The notes under the pieces: generated by a model
Told to the model about the DNA's origin: nothing
The model's input: only the letters and a program-made list of their open reading frames with translations
Database searches by the model: none
Part shown: positions 41,243 through 48,865 of the stretch, piece after piece
Layout: each line of letters starts with the position of its first letter
How positions within the stretch are numbered: position 1 is the stretch's first letter
Translations under genes and position numbers: made by a program
Source of the DNA: Streptomyces albofaciens JCM 4342
GTDB lineage: Bacteria; Actinomycetota; Actinomycetes; Streptomycetales; Streptomycetaceae
Assembly (NCBI RefSeq): GCF_008634025.1
Contig: NZ_PDCM01000001.1
Location: 1,857,501-1,921,500 of the forward strand
Direction: 5' to 3'
DNA: 64,000 bases

Positions 41243-41422
41243 TCAGTGCGGGTTGTCGTCGCCCGCTTGGCACGAACACATCGCACTGTCCATGACCGCG
41301 TCGAGCTGAGGTACCACGGTGATCGTGGTGACCGGAGCTGCGGCGGGTGCGACGGGACGCGTCGCGTAGGGCACGGTCCCCGAGGGCTGAATCGGGGCGA
41401 TCTCGACGGATACGGCTGTCAT
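41243..41422 (-). CDS. candidate RiPP precursor peptide, 59 aa
   Basis: A 59-codon ORF starting 6 nt after the radical SAM stop, so translation is probably coupled. Residues 1-38 are Ala/Pro/Val/Thr-rich with no Cys (possible leader); the C-terminus is SAMCSCQAGDDNPH, with the only two cysteines at positions 49 and 51. C51-Q-A-G-D55 matches the CX3D spacing of thioether-forming radical SAM substrates. The ribosome site (GGGTGAAG) is weak. I do not recognise a named peptide family. Support rests on position, coding-like codons, and the leader-plus-Cys-core layout; alternatively it is a regulatory or unmodified small protein. Confidence 0.68.
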   Translation of the reverse strand: MTAVSVEIAPIQPSGTVPYATRPVAPAAAPVTTITVVPQLDAVMDSAMCSCQAGDDNPH

Positions 41423-41428
41423 GCGACT

Positions 41429-42547
41429 TCACCCTGCCTTTTTCATTCCGTGCTGACAGTAGGTTTCCTTCTGCGCCCCCGCCTCCTGGTAGTGCTTGGC
41501 AAGCGGGCGGCACACAACGCACTGGCCGGCGAGCGTGCAGCCTGAGCAACCGCCGGTGCGAAGCATGAGCCGGTCGGCGACGGCGCCGAGCCGTGCGAGG
41601 CCGTCGAGCCCGTCCTCGACCAGATTGATGTGGTCGTCACGCCCGATCTTGCAGATCGAGGCGAGACCGTGCGGGTCGACGTGGAAGAAGGTGTGTCCTG
41701 CGTTGCACCCGGTGAACGGCTTGCGCATCCGCAGGTGCTCTTTCGACTGAGCGGTGAGCGATTCGGCGCCTCCGTAGATCGTCGGCGTCATGTTCGTGTA
41801 GACGGGGTGCTCGATGCCCCAGTGCTCGGCGAGCGCGATCATCTGCTGTTCCTCGTGCGCGCTGTCCTCGGTGACGATGATCGAAAGTCTCAGTGGCAGC
41901 CCCGCCTCGCGGGCGGCTGTCATGCCGCGTTGGAACAGGTCCCATGCGCCTTTGCGCTGGGTCAACTCGTCGTAGCTGGTCTTCGTGGCGCCGTACATCG
42001 ATACGGTGACCCGGTACGGCGGGAACCGTTCGAACATGCTCAGCAGGTTCTCGCGCCACAGGAGAGAGGCGTTCGTCGAAACCGTGAGCATCATGCCCAT
42101 GCGGAACGCTGCCTCATAGGTGTGCATGAAGTGCTTGTCGACGGTCGGTTCGCCGCCGGTGATCTGGAAGAACAGCACCCCGGCATCGCGGACGACCCCC
42201 AGCACCTTGAGCTTGTCGGCGAGCGACATGCCGGAGAAGACCTTCAAGCCGAGGTAGCAGTGCTTGCACTGATAGTTACAGCCGAGGTTGATTTCCCAGC
42301 TCGCCCGCGAGTAGCCGTGTGCGGACGGCTCCCGAACGAGTAGGTAGTCGGTCATGGCGCGGTCGCCGAGGTGTGTCCCCCAGCGTTCGCGGACGGCGTC
42401 GAGCAGCCACGGCGGGGCGGGGGCGTCGCTGCCGGCTACACGCCGCAGTTCCTCGTAGTGCGCTTCAGGGAGCAGTAGCCCGGACGAGTCCCCAGGACGT
42501 ACGAGCATGTGCTGTTCGAGGAACGGGCTGGCGATCAGTTCGTGCAT
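41429..42547 (-). CDS. radical SAM/SPASM peptide-modifying enzyme
   Basis: A 372-aa radical SAM enzyme. Cluster-binding CNYQCKHC is at C90, C94 and C97 (CxxxCxxC), the SAM-binding GGEP at 131-134. The C-terminal third has a seven-cysteine SPASM-type arrangement (C281, C299, C334, C337, C343, C346, C364) for auxiliary Fe-S clusters, as in sactipeptide and ranthipeptide maturases. Residues 1-80 form an extra N-terminal domain (SPFLEQHMLVRPGD) that could bind the peptide. ATG 42547 is preceded by GAAGAGAGGGG-like purines. No TTA codon was seen. The target is most likely the peptide encoded 6 nt downstream. Confidence 0.9.
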   Translation of the reverse strand: MHELIASPFLEQHMLVRPGDSSGLLLPEAHYEELRRVAGSDAPAPPWLLDAVRERWGTHLGDRAMTDYLLVREPSAHGYSRASWEINLGCNYQCKHCYLGLKVFSGMSLADKLKVLGVVRDAGVLFFQITGGEPTVDKHFMHTYEAAFRMGMMLTVSTNASLLWRENLLSMFERFPPYRVTVSMYGATKTSYDELTQRKGAWDLFQRGMTAAREAGLPLRLSIIVTEDSAHEEQQMIALAEHWGIEHPVYTNMTPTIYGGAESLTAQSKEHLRMRKPFTGCNAGHTFFHVDPHGLASICKIGRDDHINLVEDGLDGLARLGAVADRLMLRTGGCSGCTLAGQCVVCRPLAKHYQEAGAQKETYCQHGMKKAG

Positions 42548-42575
42548 GTCCCCTCTTCTCTTCCTCGGCGTTGGG

Positions 42576-42637
42576 TCCGCCCCTGCCGGGGCTCGGCTCG
42601 TGGGGGAGCACGGTGGGCAGTCACCGGCAGGGGCGGA
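42576..42637. repeat. 14-bp inverted repeat before the radical SAM gene
   Basis: TCCGCCCCTGCCGG (42576-42589) and its exact complement CCGGCAGGGGCGGA (42624-42637) are separated by 34 nt, between the 29-aa ORF and the radical SAM start. Either an attenuating hairpin or a transcript-processing site. Confidence 0.6.
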
Positions 42638-42646
42638 GTTCGTGGG

Positions 42647-42736
42647 CTATCGCCTCGGGTCGGCTGCGATGGCGAGCGGCACGACGACGGCGGTACACAG
42701 GAAGATCCACAGCAGTACCGCTAGTCGCTGCCGCAT
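42647..42736 (-). CDS. 29-aa single-span membrane peptide
   Basis: MRQRLAVLLWIFLCTAVVV followed by a short polar tail ending DPRR. CAGGAGAC sits right before the ATG and the start overlaps the end of the upstream 73-aa ORF, so it looks like a real operon member. Function unknown. The hydrophobic core resembles a signal anchor, not a modified peptide. Confidence 0.55.
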   Translation of the reverse strand: MRQRLAVLLWIFLCTAVVVPLAIAADPRR

Positions 42737-42942
42737 GTCTCCTGTGCTCCTTCGGCGGGACACACGTCCGCGATCTTCGCTCGCCACTCGTATCCGCCGT
42801 GTGGTGGCAGCAGCCACACGCACGAGGGCGTTTCCTCCTGCACATACGGCTCACCCATGCCGTGTACTACGCCCTCGCGGTTGAGGGACATGTCCACCAC
42901 GTGCGCGCCGATGTGCAGCCATCCCGGTACCTCTACGGTCAT
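42721..42942 (-). CDS. hypothetical protein, 73 aa
   Basis: Begins MTVEVPGWLHIGAHVVDMSL and ends CPAEGAQETCGSD. Short soluble protein with Trp/Gly-rich beta-type segments (a possible small SH3-like or sheet fold). The ATG overlaps the stop of the preceding 69-aa ORF by 4 nt (ATGA), showing translational coupling. I do not recognise a family. Confidence 0.6.
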   Translation of the reverse strand: MTVEVPGWLHIGAHVVDMSLNREGVVHGMGEPYVQEETPSCVWLLPPHGGYEWRAKIADVCPAEGAQETCGSD

Positions 42943-43148
42943 CTGCTGCCTTCCGGTACGAGCGGCCGGGCAGCCCCGGTCACGAGGTCGAGGTAGACCT
43001 CGATCTCATGGGCGGTCCAGTAGCACGGGTCACCGTGCCGAATTCGGTACGCGGCCCCGGCGGCGAGGGACACCTCGTCTATACGCGTCACCCATTCACG
43101 GCCACCACTGACCGGACGACGCCACACGCGCGAGGCAGTCGAGGCCAT
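42939..43148 (-). CDS. hypothetical protein, 69 aa
   Basis: Starts MASTASRVWRRPVSGG; middle WVTRIDEVSLAAGAAYRIRH, end EVYLDLVTGAARPLVPEG. First gene of the minus-strand operon leading to the radical SAM enzyme. In-frame GTG codons immediately upstream are possible starts; the longer ORF reaching 43706 lies under the XRE gene and is rejected. Function unknown. Confidence 0.55.
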   Translation of the reverse strand: MASTASRVWRRPVSGGREWVTRIDEVSLAAGAAYRIRHGDPCYWTAHEIEVYLDLVTGAARPLVPEGSR

Positions 43149-43405
43149 CACCACGCCCGTTCGGCCGCGGCGCCTGTCTGCCAAGTGAGCCCCGACGCCG
43201 TACGGTGCGTCCTGCCGCGCTCGCGGACTGATCACGGGTGAACCCCCTCGCAGGTCTGCCTCATGACGTGGTGCTTCATCAGTGCACCGCTTCGGCGGTA
43301 TCCGAGGGCGCCCGGCGACCGGACGTTTAGGCGGACGCTTTCGCCGTCGCCGTTGATCAAGTCGGTACCGTGAGAGGGGAGTTGCCCGGACGCAAGGGGA
43401 AGCGC

Positions 43406-44680
43406 ATGGCAGGTGCAGGCGTGAGCAAACTCGCGCGGTTGCGTAAAGCCGGGTACACACAGGTGACCTTTGTTGCCGCGTTCGCCCGAGAGGCTGCACG
43501 TCTGGGCGTCGATGCGTCGGTGAGCGTCCGCCAGCTCCGACGGTGGGAGAACGAGTCCCCTCCGCCGTTGCCGCACCCGAGTCAGCAGGAAGTCCTAGAA
43601 GCCATGTTCGGCGTGCCGATCGCCGAGATGGGGTTCGAGGTCCCACCTCGCCGGGACGAAGCGGCTCGAAGGATCGGTGACGATGGAGAGGTGAAACGTC
43701 GAGCATTCGTCACCGGTACGGGGGCGCTCGCGGCAGCGGCGATCCTCCCCGATCAACACGGTCCGCGCATCGGTACGAGCGACGCGGCGGCGCTCCGGGC
43801 CGACCTGGTCGGCCTGTACGCGGTCGACCACAGATCCGGCGGCATTCCCGCCAAGGCTCGCGCCAAGCAGCTTGAGCAGCAGATCACGCGGACTCTGAGC
43901 AGTAGCGTCTACACGAGCCGAGTCGGTCGTGAGCTACACACGATGGTGTGCGAACTCGCTTGCCATCGTGCTTGGTTCGGGTATGACGGGGGTCCGCCCG
44001 GTGAAGCCCGCGCTGCCTGCATGGAAGCGGTGGCTGCGGCACAGCTCATCGACAACCCCCTGTTGCAGGTCCGCGCGCTCAACACTCTGTGCCTGCTCGC
44101 TGTCGACGCAGGGCGGTACTGGGAAGCCGCAGCGGCGGTCGAAAACGCCTATGGCCTCGCGCGCCAGGCGGGCGCGGGGGTGACGGTGCGCCTGGTGATC
44201 TCCCTGCGCGAGGCGAGCGCGGCGACGCACTCAGGCGACCTGCCGGGCGCGCGTCGGGCGCTGAGCCGTGCCGTGTCCTATCAAGGGCGTGCCGATACCG
44301 ACGCTGAGGTGCCGCGGTGGGCGCGGTTCGCCGGACCCGTCGAGGTCGACTATGCGACGGCGGCCTACTACTCCCGAGAGGGCCGCCCCGAGCGGGCCGT
44401 GCCGTTCCTACGCTCGGCGGTCGCCGGCCTCGGGGGCGGCTACACCCGCAATACCGCTTGGTACCGAGCACGGCTCGCGCAGACATTGCTCGACACAGGC
44501 GAGGCAGAGGATGCGTGCCACGAGATGACGGGTGTGCTCGATGCCTGCGGTGGCGTGTCGTCGGTGCGCCTGCGCCGCCGCCTGCGCACCTTCGAGCAGG
44601 CCGCCGTACGCCTCGGTGCTCCTGTAGCGCGCGACGCGGTCGAGCGTATCCGCGAGATGACGCGGGGTGGGAGCCGATGA
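43406..44680 (+). CDS. XRE regulator with TPR-like C-terminal domain
   Basis: A 424-aa protein: N-terminal helix-turn-helix of unusual form (KLARLRKAGYTQVTFVAAFA ... VSVRQLRRWENES), an RRAFVTGTGALAAAA segment at about 102-115, then a long helical repeat region of TPR type (LCLLAVDAGRYWEAAAAVENA, LSRAVSYQGRADTD). Such regulators often sense small peptides or ligands and sit beside their targets. ATG 43406 follows AGGGGAAG. It is divergent from the small-ORF/radical SAM operon (257 bp gap) and overlaps the following GNAT gene, so it probably controls both. Confidence 0.82.
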   Translation: MAGAGVSKLARLRKAGYTQVTFVAAFAREAARLGVDASVSVRQLRRWENESPPPLPHPSQQEVLEAMFGVPIAEMGFEVPPRRDEAARRIGDDGEVKRRAFVTGTGALAAAAILPDQHGPRIGTSDAAALRADLVGLYAVDHRSGGIPAKARAKQLEQQITRTLSSSVYTSRVGRELHTMVCELACHRAWFGYDGGPPGEARAACMEAVAAAQLIDNPLLQVRALNTLCLLAVDAGRYWEAAAAVENAYGLARQAGAGVTVRLVISLREASAATHSGDLPGARRALSRAVSYQGRADTDAEVPRWARFAGPVEVDYATAAYYSREGRPERAVPFLRSAVAGLGGGYTRNTAWYRARLAQTLLDTGEAEDACHEMTGVLDACGGVSSVRLRRRLRTFEQAAVRLGAPVARDAVERIREMTRGGSR

Positions 44681-45231
44681 CGATCACGGTAGAGCGCATG
44701 AGTGGTGCGGACGCAGTGAAGGCCGAGGACGCGTTCGCCTTGGTCTATGCCGAGGCATTCGCCGAGCCGCCTTACAACAAGTCCGAGAAGGACGTCGAAG
44801 CGAACTTCCGGCGGTTCCGCTCGCAGGTCCGTAAGGCAACGTTCCGAGCCGCCCTCGCCCGCGCTGGCGACGGCGAGCCGATCGGTATGGCCTACGGGTA
44901 CCCTCTCAGCCCTGCCACTGGCTGGTGGGGCCGGCTGACTACGCCTGTACCCGACGAACTGCGCCGTGAGGACGGGCACCGGACGTTCGGACTGATCGAA
45001 CTTGCGGTGCGCGCCCCGTGGCGTCGCCTCGGCGTGGCCCGGCGCCTGCACGAGGCAGTGCTCGCCGATGCCACGGAGGAACGGGTACTGCTCAACGCAC
45101 GGCCGGATGTCGAGGCGGCACAGGCTGCCTACCGGTCGTGGGGGTACCGCAAGGTCGGCGAGGCTCACCCGTGGGACGGGGCGGCCCTGCACGACGTGAT
45201 GGTCCTCGACCTGCCGCGGAAGACCGCGTAA
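44677..45231 (+). CDS. GNAT acetyltransferase
   Basis: A 184-aa N-acetyltransferase: acetyl-CoA site ELAVRAPWRRLGVARRLHEA near 110-130, then VLLNARPDVEAAQAAYRSWG typical of the C-terminal GNAT helix and strand. The ATG overlaps the XRE stop (ATGA). It may modify or inactivate the product of the element, or be unrelated cargo. The gene ends about 70 nt before the integrase remnant. Confidence 0.85.
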   Translation: MTITVERMSGADAVKAEDAFALVYAEAFAEPPYNKSEKDVEANFRRFRSQVRKATFRAALARAGDGEPIGMAYGYPLSPATGWWGRLTTPVPDELRREDGHRTFGLIELAVRAPWRRLGVARRLHEAVLADATEERVLLNARPDVEAAQAAYRSWGYRKVGEAHPWDGAALHDVMVLDLPRKTA

Positions 45232-45300
45232 GGGCAGTCGAACGGGCGCCGCGTTACGCCTCTTCGGAGCTGGGCTGCTCGGGAGCGGAGACGATCCCAG

Positions 45301-45798
45301 GACCTCGCACCCATCAACTTGCGCACGCCTGCTGGGACCGCCGAAGACGGACAAGAGCTACCGGACGGGCCGGCTGTCGGCATCGACGGCTGAGGCGATC
45401 AAGCTGCACCGCGAGATATTTCCGCCGCGCGAGATCGAGATCGAGGACCGCACGGACCCGCGCAGCCCGAGGTGGCGCAAGGCGCGATTGCTGTTCCTCA
45501 GTGAGGCGAACGCCCCGTCCGTCGCGGGTCGTGGGCCAAGACGTGGGCCCGCATCGTGAGGCGGGCCAACAAGCTGTTGGAGGAGTGGGGTTCGCCGGAG
45601 GGGGCGACGCTGCATGATCTCCGTCACTTCTACGCGTCCGTCCTGATCAAGCACGGCGCTACAGGGAAGAAGGTGCAGCGGCTCCTCGCGCACGCGAAGC
45701 ACTCGATCACGTGGGACCTGTACATCCACCTGCGGGAGGACGCCGAGGACGACACCGCGGACATCATGGATGCCTTCTGGCGTGGTGTGCCCTCAGAG
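45301..45798 (+). pseudogene. tyrosine site-specific integrase, truncated and frameshifted
   Basis: Three frames together give an integrase C-terminus. DLAPINLRTP at about 45301-45330 is in one frame; GPPKTDKSYRTGRLSAS through IEIEDRTDPRSPRW at about 45335-45550 in a second; WAKTWARIV then LHDLRHFYASVL, LLAHAKHS and TWDLYIHL (nucleophile Tyr) in a third. The whole N-terminal half, including the SAM-like domain and first catalytic Arg, is missing. The retained HxxR, H and Y motifs match actinobacterial integrases. It cannot make a working recombinase. Confidence 0.8.
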
Positions 45799-45839
45799 TG
45801 CCTTACGGCCTCCTCGATTGGATCTTTGTGCAGGTCAGA

Positions 45840-45877
45840 CCAACGAGGGCGGCACCTGTGCGGAGGTGCCGCCCTCG
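45840..45877 (+). repeat. attR: duplicate of the ppdK terminator
   Basis: 38 bp identical to 39613-39650, followed by CTTTT where the left copy has GTTTT. It lies 42 nt past the integrase remnant. It keeps the terminator hairpin, so integration leaves ppdK with a working terminator at either copy. Confidence 0.78.
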
Positions 45878-46144
45878 CTTTTCTCCGGACTCCCCCCTCG
45901 GGAGCTGCCGTCAGCCATGTCGGCCTGGTTGACGGCCTTCCACGGCAAATGCTGAGCGGTCGGTTATTGCCTCGTCACCCCCCACGGGATCGAGCAATCC
46001 GTTCCATTCGCCTTGCCGTCGAATTGAGTTACAGCTTTCCGGGAACGCGCCGATGGCGCGACCCCTTTCAACTCTGGCCAAAAGGGCATGGTGACAGCCT
46101 GTGTCTGCGTGCATACTCAGAGGGCCGGGGGGACGACTAGGAGC

Positions 46145-47224
46145 ATGGGTGGGGGTTCGGTGCTACGCGTCCATTTCAGTGGACCGGATCTGGCCAGGGT
46201 GCGCATTGCTGCGCGCCCTGACGTGCTGTGGGAGACCGTTTTAAGTTTTCACCGACTGCGCGACCGACGGTCCGGGCCGGCCTTCGGCAAATGGCGCGCC
46301 GAAGCCCGTTCCCGGTTGAATGGTGAAACACGGCTGCTGGCGCCACTCGTTCCCACGCGCGGCTATTTTCCGGATTTCCTGACGCCCGCGGAGGGTCTGC
46401 TCGGCATCGACGAAGGGCTTGAAGCGGTGCGCGCAACCCCGCCCGCACGACTACACGCCGAACTTTCGCGGCTGCCCGCCACCCGCCCGCTGCCTTCGTG
46501 GCTACGGGCGCTGAGCGAGGGCGATAGCGCGGCACTGGGGCGGCTCACCGGCGCGCTGCAGAGCTATTACGAGAACGCGGTCGCGCCGTACTGGCCGCGG
46601 CTCCAGGCCCGTATCGAAGCGGACCGCGCCGCCCGCGGCCGGGCGCTCCTGGACGGCGGCGCCGATCACCTCCTCGCCACGCTCCCGCCCACCATGCGGT
46701 GGCGGCCGCCGGTGCTGGAGGTGGACTATCCGGCGGACCGCGACCTCTTCCTGAACGGCCGGGGGCTGCTCCTGCTGCCCTCCTTCTTCTGCCGCCGCAC
46801 CCCGGTCACCTTCTACGACCCGGACCTGACGCCCGTCCTCGTCTATCCGGTCGAGCATCCCGCGCCCCGCCTCGTCACACCGGCCGCCCCCGTCCACGCG
46901 TCGCTGGGCAAGCTCGTCGGCCGCACCCGGTCGGCGATCCTGCACGGGGTGGGCGGCGGATGTACGACGAGCGAGCTGGCGCGGCGCGTCGACGTGTCGC
47001 TGGCATCGGCCAGCCAGCACGCGACGGTGCTGCGGGACGCCGGTCTGCTGCTGACGCTGCGTCACGGCAACGCCGTACTCCACACTTTGACGCCGTTGGG
47101 GGCGGCGCTGCTGCGGGGCGGCCCGGAGGTGGATGTGCGCGGTGTGGACACCCGTGGGCTGGAGATCAGGGGACTGGAGCTGAAGGAGAACGAGGAGTTG
47201 GAGGCCCGGGAGGTGGATGCTTAG
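46145..47224 (+). CDS. ArsR-type winged-helix regulator
   Basis: A 359-aa protein. Residues about 1-240 form a helical/beta N-terminal domain I cannot name (streptomycete-specific); residues about 250-325 are an ArsR-like winged helix (TTSELARRVDVSLASASQHATVL, LLTLRHGNAVLHTLTPLG). The C-terminus is a degenerate repeat (DVRGVDTRGLEIRGLELK). ATG 46145 lies right after AGGAGC; a GTG at 46160 is an alternative. First chromosomal gene right of the element, convergent with the TauD-like gene. Confidence 0.8.
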   Translation: MGGGSVLRVHFSGPDLARVRIAARPDVLWETVLSFHRLRDRRSGPAFGKWRAEARSRLNGETRLLAPLVPTRGYFPDFLTPAEGLLGIDEGLEAVRATPPARLHAELSRLPATRPLPSWLRALSEGDSAALGRLTGALQSYYENAVAPYWPRLQARIEADRAARGRALLDGGADHLLATLPPTMRWRPPVLEVDYPADRDLFLNGRGLLLLPSFFCRRTPVTFYDPDLTPVLVYPVEHPAPRLVTPAAPVHASLGKLVGRTRSAILHGVGGGCTTSELARRVDVSLASASQHATVLRDAGLLLTLRHGNAVLHTLTPLGAALLRGGPEVDVRGVDTRGLEIRGLELKENEELEAREVDA

Positions 47225-47432
47225 CTTCCGGTGACGGAGGCTTGCAGTAACGTTCCGGTGTCCGGGGTGGAGGTCGGCATCCGGGCGGAGATCGGCATCC
47301 GGGCGGGGCCGGCAGCTGCGGGGAGGGACCGGCATCTGCGGGTGGGGAGCCGGCCTCCGGCCGTGGGGAGCCGGGGCACCCGGCGGTGGGGCGGGTGGTG
47401 GTACGGGGGTGCCGTACCACCGTGGCCCCGCC

Positions 47433-48431
47433 TCAGTACGGCCGGTCGCCCGCGATCGCGACGCGCTCGGCCACGCGGCGCTGCGTCCCGTAGTCGTTGA
47501 CCGCGTAGTGCTGCGTGGCGCGGTTGTCCCAGAACGCGATGTCGCCCGCCTGCCAGCGGAACCGCACCTGGAACTCCGGCACATGCGCCTGCTGGAAGAG
47601 CAGCCGCAGCAGCCGGTCGCTCTCCGCCTCCTCCAGCCCCACGATGCGGGTCGTGAACGAGGTGTTGACGAACAGCATCCGGCGGCCGGTCTCCGGGTGC
47701 CGCCGTACGACGGGGTGCTCCACCGGCGGGAACTGCTCCTGGAACGGCGCCAGCCGCTCGGCGGAGTAGAAGCGGGCGAAGCCCGGCAGGAAGTCGTGGA
47801 CGGCGGTGGCGCCGTCGATCCGGTCCTTCACGTCCTGGGGCAGGTTGTCGTACGCCGCCGCCATGTCCGCCCACATGGTGTCGCCACCGAACGCCGGCAC
47901 CTCGCGCAGCTGCAACACCGCGCCGAGCGCCGGGCGTTCGCGGAACGTGACGTCCGTGTGCCAGACGTTTTCGAAGGTCGGCACCGCGCTCCGGTCGAAC
48001 CGCGCCACGTCCTCGGCGTCGCCCGTCGCCAGCAGCGGGTTCGTCTCCAGCTCGCCCCAGTTGCGGGCGAACGCGCGCTGCGCGGCGGACGTGAGGTGCT
48101 GCCCTCGGAAGAAGAGCACCTTCCACTCCAGCAGCGCACGGTTCAGGTCGTCGCGCAGCGCCGGGGTGAGCGGCCGGGACAGATCGAGGCCGCGGATCTC
48201 CGCGCCGATGGTGCTCGCCTGCGGGACGACATCGAAGCGCTCGTACGGGCGGTCCTCCCAGCCCTCCGGAGTGCGGCGCAGGATGCGGTGGCCTTCGTAC
48301 AGGCCGTCGGCGGGGATGCGGTGGTCGCGGAGAGTGGGGGTGGCGGAGGAGGTGGAGGAGGGAGAGGAGGGAGAGGAGGGAGAGGAGGGGAACGGGGTGG
48401 TGGGGGTGGTGGGGTCGGCGATGGCCGTCAT
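47433..48431 (-). CDS. TauD/TfdA-family Fe(II)/2-oxoglutarate dioxygenase
   Basis: A 332-aa dioxygenase. Iron ligands: His and Asp in ENVWHTDVTFRERP, distal His in NRATQHYAVNDYG; the 2-oxoglutarate Arg is in the TQRRVAERV segment. TauD relatives release sulfite from taurine, other sulfonates or alkyl sulfates, for sulfur scavenging. Residues 8-30 are a Ser/Pro-rich low-complexity stretch (PSSPSSPSSPSSTSS). ATG 48431 follows AGGAGG. A 361-nt leader with a Cys-ending upstream ORF precedes it. Confidence 0.88.
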   Translation of the reverse strand: MTAIADPTTPTTPFPSSPSSPSSPSSTSSATPTLRDHRIPADGLYEGHRILRRTPEGWEDRPYERFDVVPQASTIGAEIRGLDLSRPLTPALRDDLNRALLEWKVLFFRGQHLTSAAQRAFARNWGELETNPLLATGDAEDVARFDRSAVPTFENVWHTDVTFRERPALGAVLQLREVPAFGGDTMWADMAAAYDNLPQDVKDRIDGATAVHDFLPGFARFYSAERLAPFQEQFPPVEHPVVRRHPETGRRMLFVNTSFTTRIVGLEEAESDRLLRLLFQQAHVPEFQVRFRWQAGDIAFWDNRATQHYAVNDYGTQRRVAERVAIAGDRPY

Positions 48432-48648
48432 CGGGTCCTCCTGGTGGTGAGGAACGGTGTACGGGGTACGGAGTACGGTCCGTATGGCAAACGGCCGTAC
48501 GGGGCGCGGGGCGTACGGCACAAACGGCCGTACGGAGCGCGGATCGTACGGGGCACGCGGCGGAAACGCTCTGGCCCGGCAAGGCCGGTGAGCCGGTCAG
48601 GACAGGCCGGGAGTGCTGCCGTGGGGGCGGGCGGTCATCGCCCGGCGG

Positions 48649-48792
48649 TCACCGACAGCAGTGGAGAGCGGCGGCCGGGGGAGAACCCACCCGGCCGCGG
48701 CGGCGCAGGAACGTCATGCCGCGGGGCGCGCACTCGCCGTGGGGGTCGCTGTGCAGCGACTCCGCCTCACGGGACATCGAGTACGTGGTCAT
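48649..48792 (-). CDS. leaderless upstream ORF of the TauD-like gene (Cys attenuator candidate)
   Basis: A 47-codon ORF beginning MTTYSMSREAESLHSDPHGE and ending AAALHCCR, with two adjacent cysteine codons just before the stop. TACGGT lies exactly 7 nt before its ATG (48800-48805), so transcription should start at this ATG. An inner ATG at 48717 gives a 22-aa version beginning MTFLRRRGR, resembling the short Cys-ending leader peptides seen before sulfur-assimilation genes in streptomycetes. The next 217 nt contain two copies of CCGTACGGCCGTTTG and several GC-rich hairpins before the tauD-like ribosome site. Confidence 0.5.
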   Translation of the reverse strand: MTTYSMSREAESLHSDPHGECAPRGMTFLRRRGRVGSPPAAALHCCR

Positions 48793-48865
48793 GGCACGCA
48801 CCGTACCTCATGAGCGGGGCGCGCGGCACCGGGTGCCGCACCCGTCACAATCCTCCGGGCCCTCC

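Larger units (their letters stand above)
39613..45877 (+). mobile_element. decayed integrative element (6.3 kb)
   Basis: Bounded by 38-bp identical direct repeats derived from the ppdK terminator. The right end holds a broken tyrosine integrase directly beside the repeat, the usual layout for actinobacterial integrative elements and phages. Cargo: a small membrane protein, a radical SAM/peptide/GNAT cassette, three small ORFs, a TPR-type XRE regulator and a GNAT. Codon third positions here look less GC-rich than in neighbouring core genes. No replication, transfer or phage structural genes are present, so it is a remnant. Confidence 0.72.

Noticed and set aside
45556..46140. ORF reading from the integrase remnant across attR
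   Set aside because: Only the first 80 codons are integrase-like; the rest is read-through of non-coding DNA.
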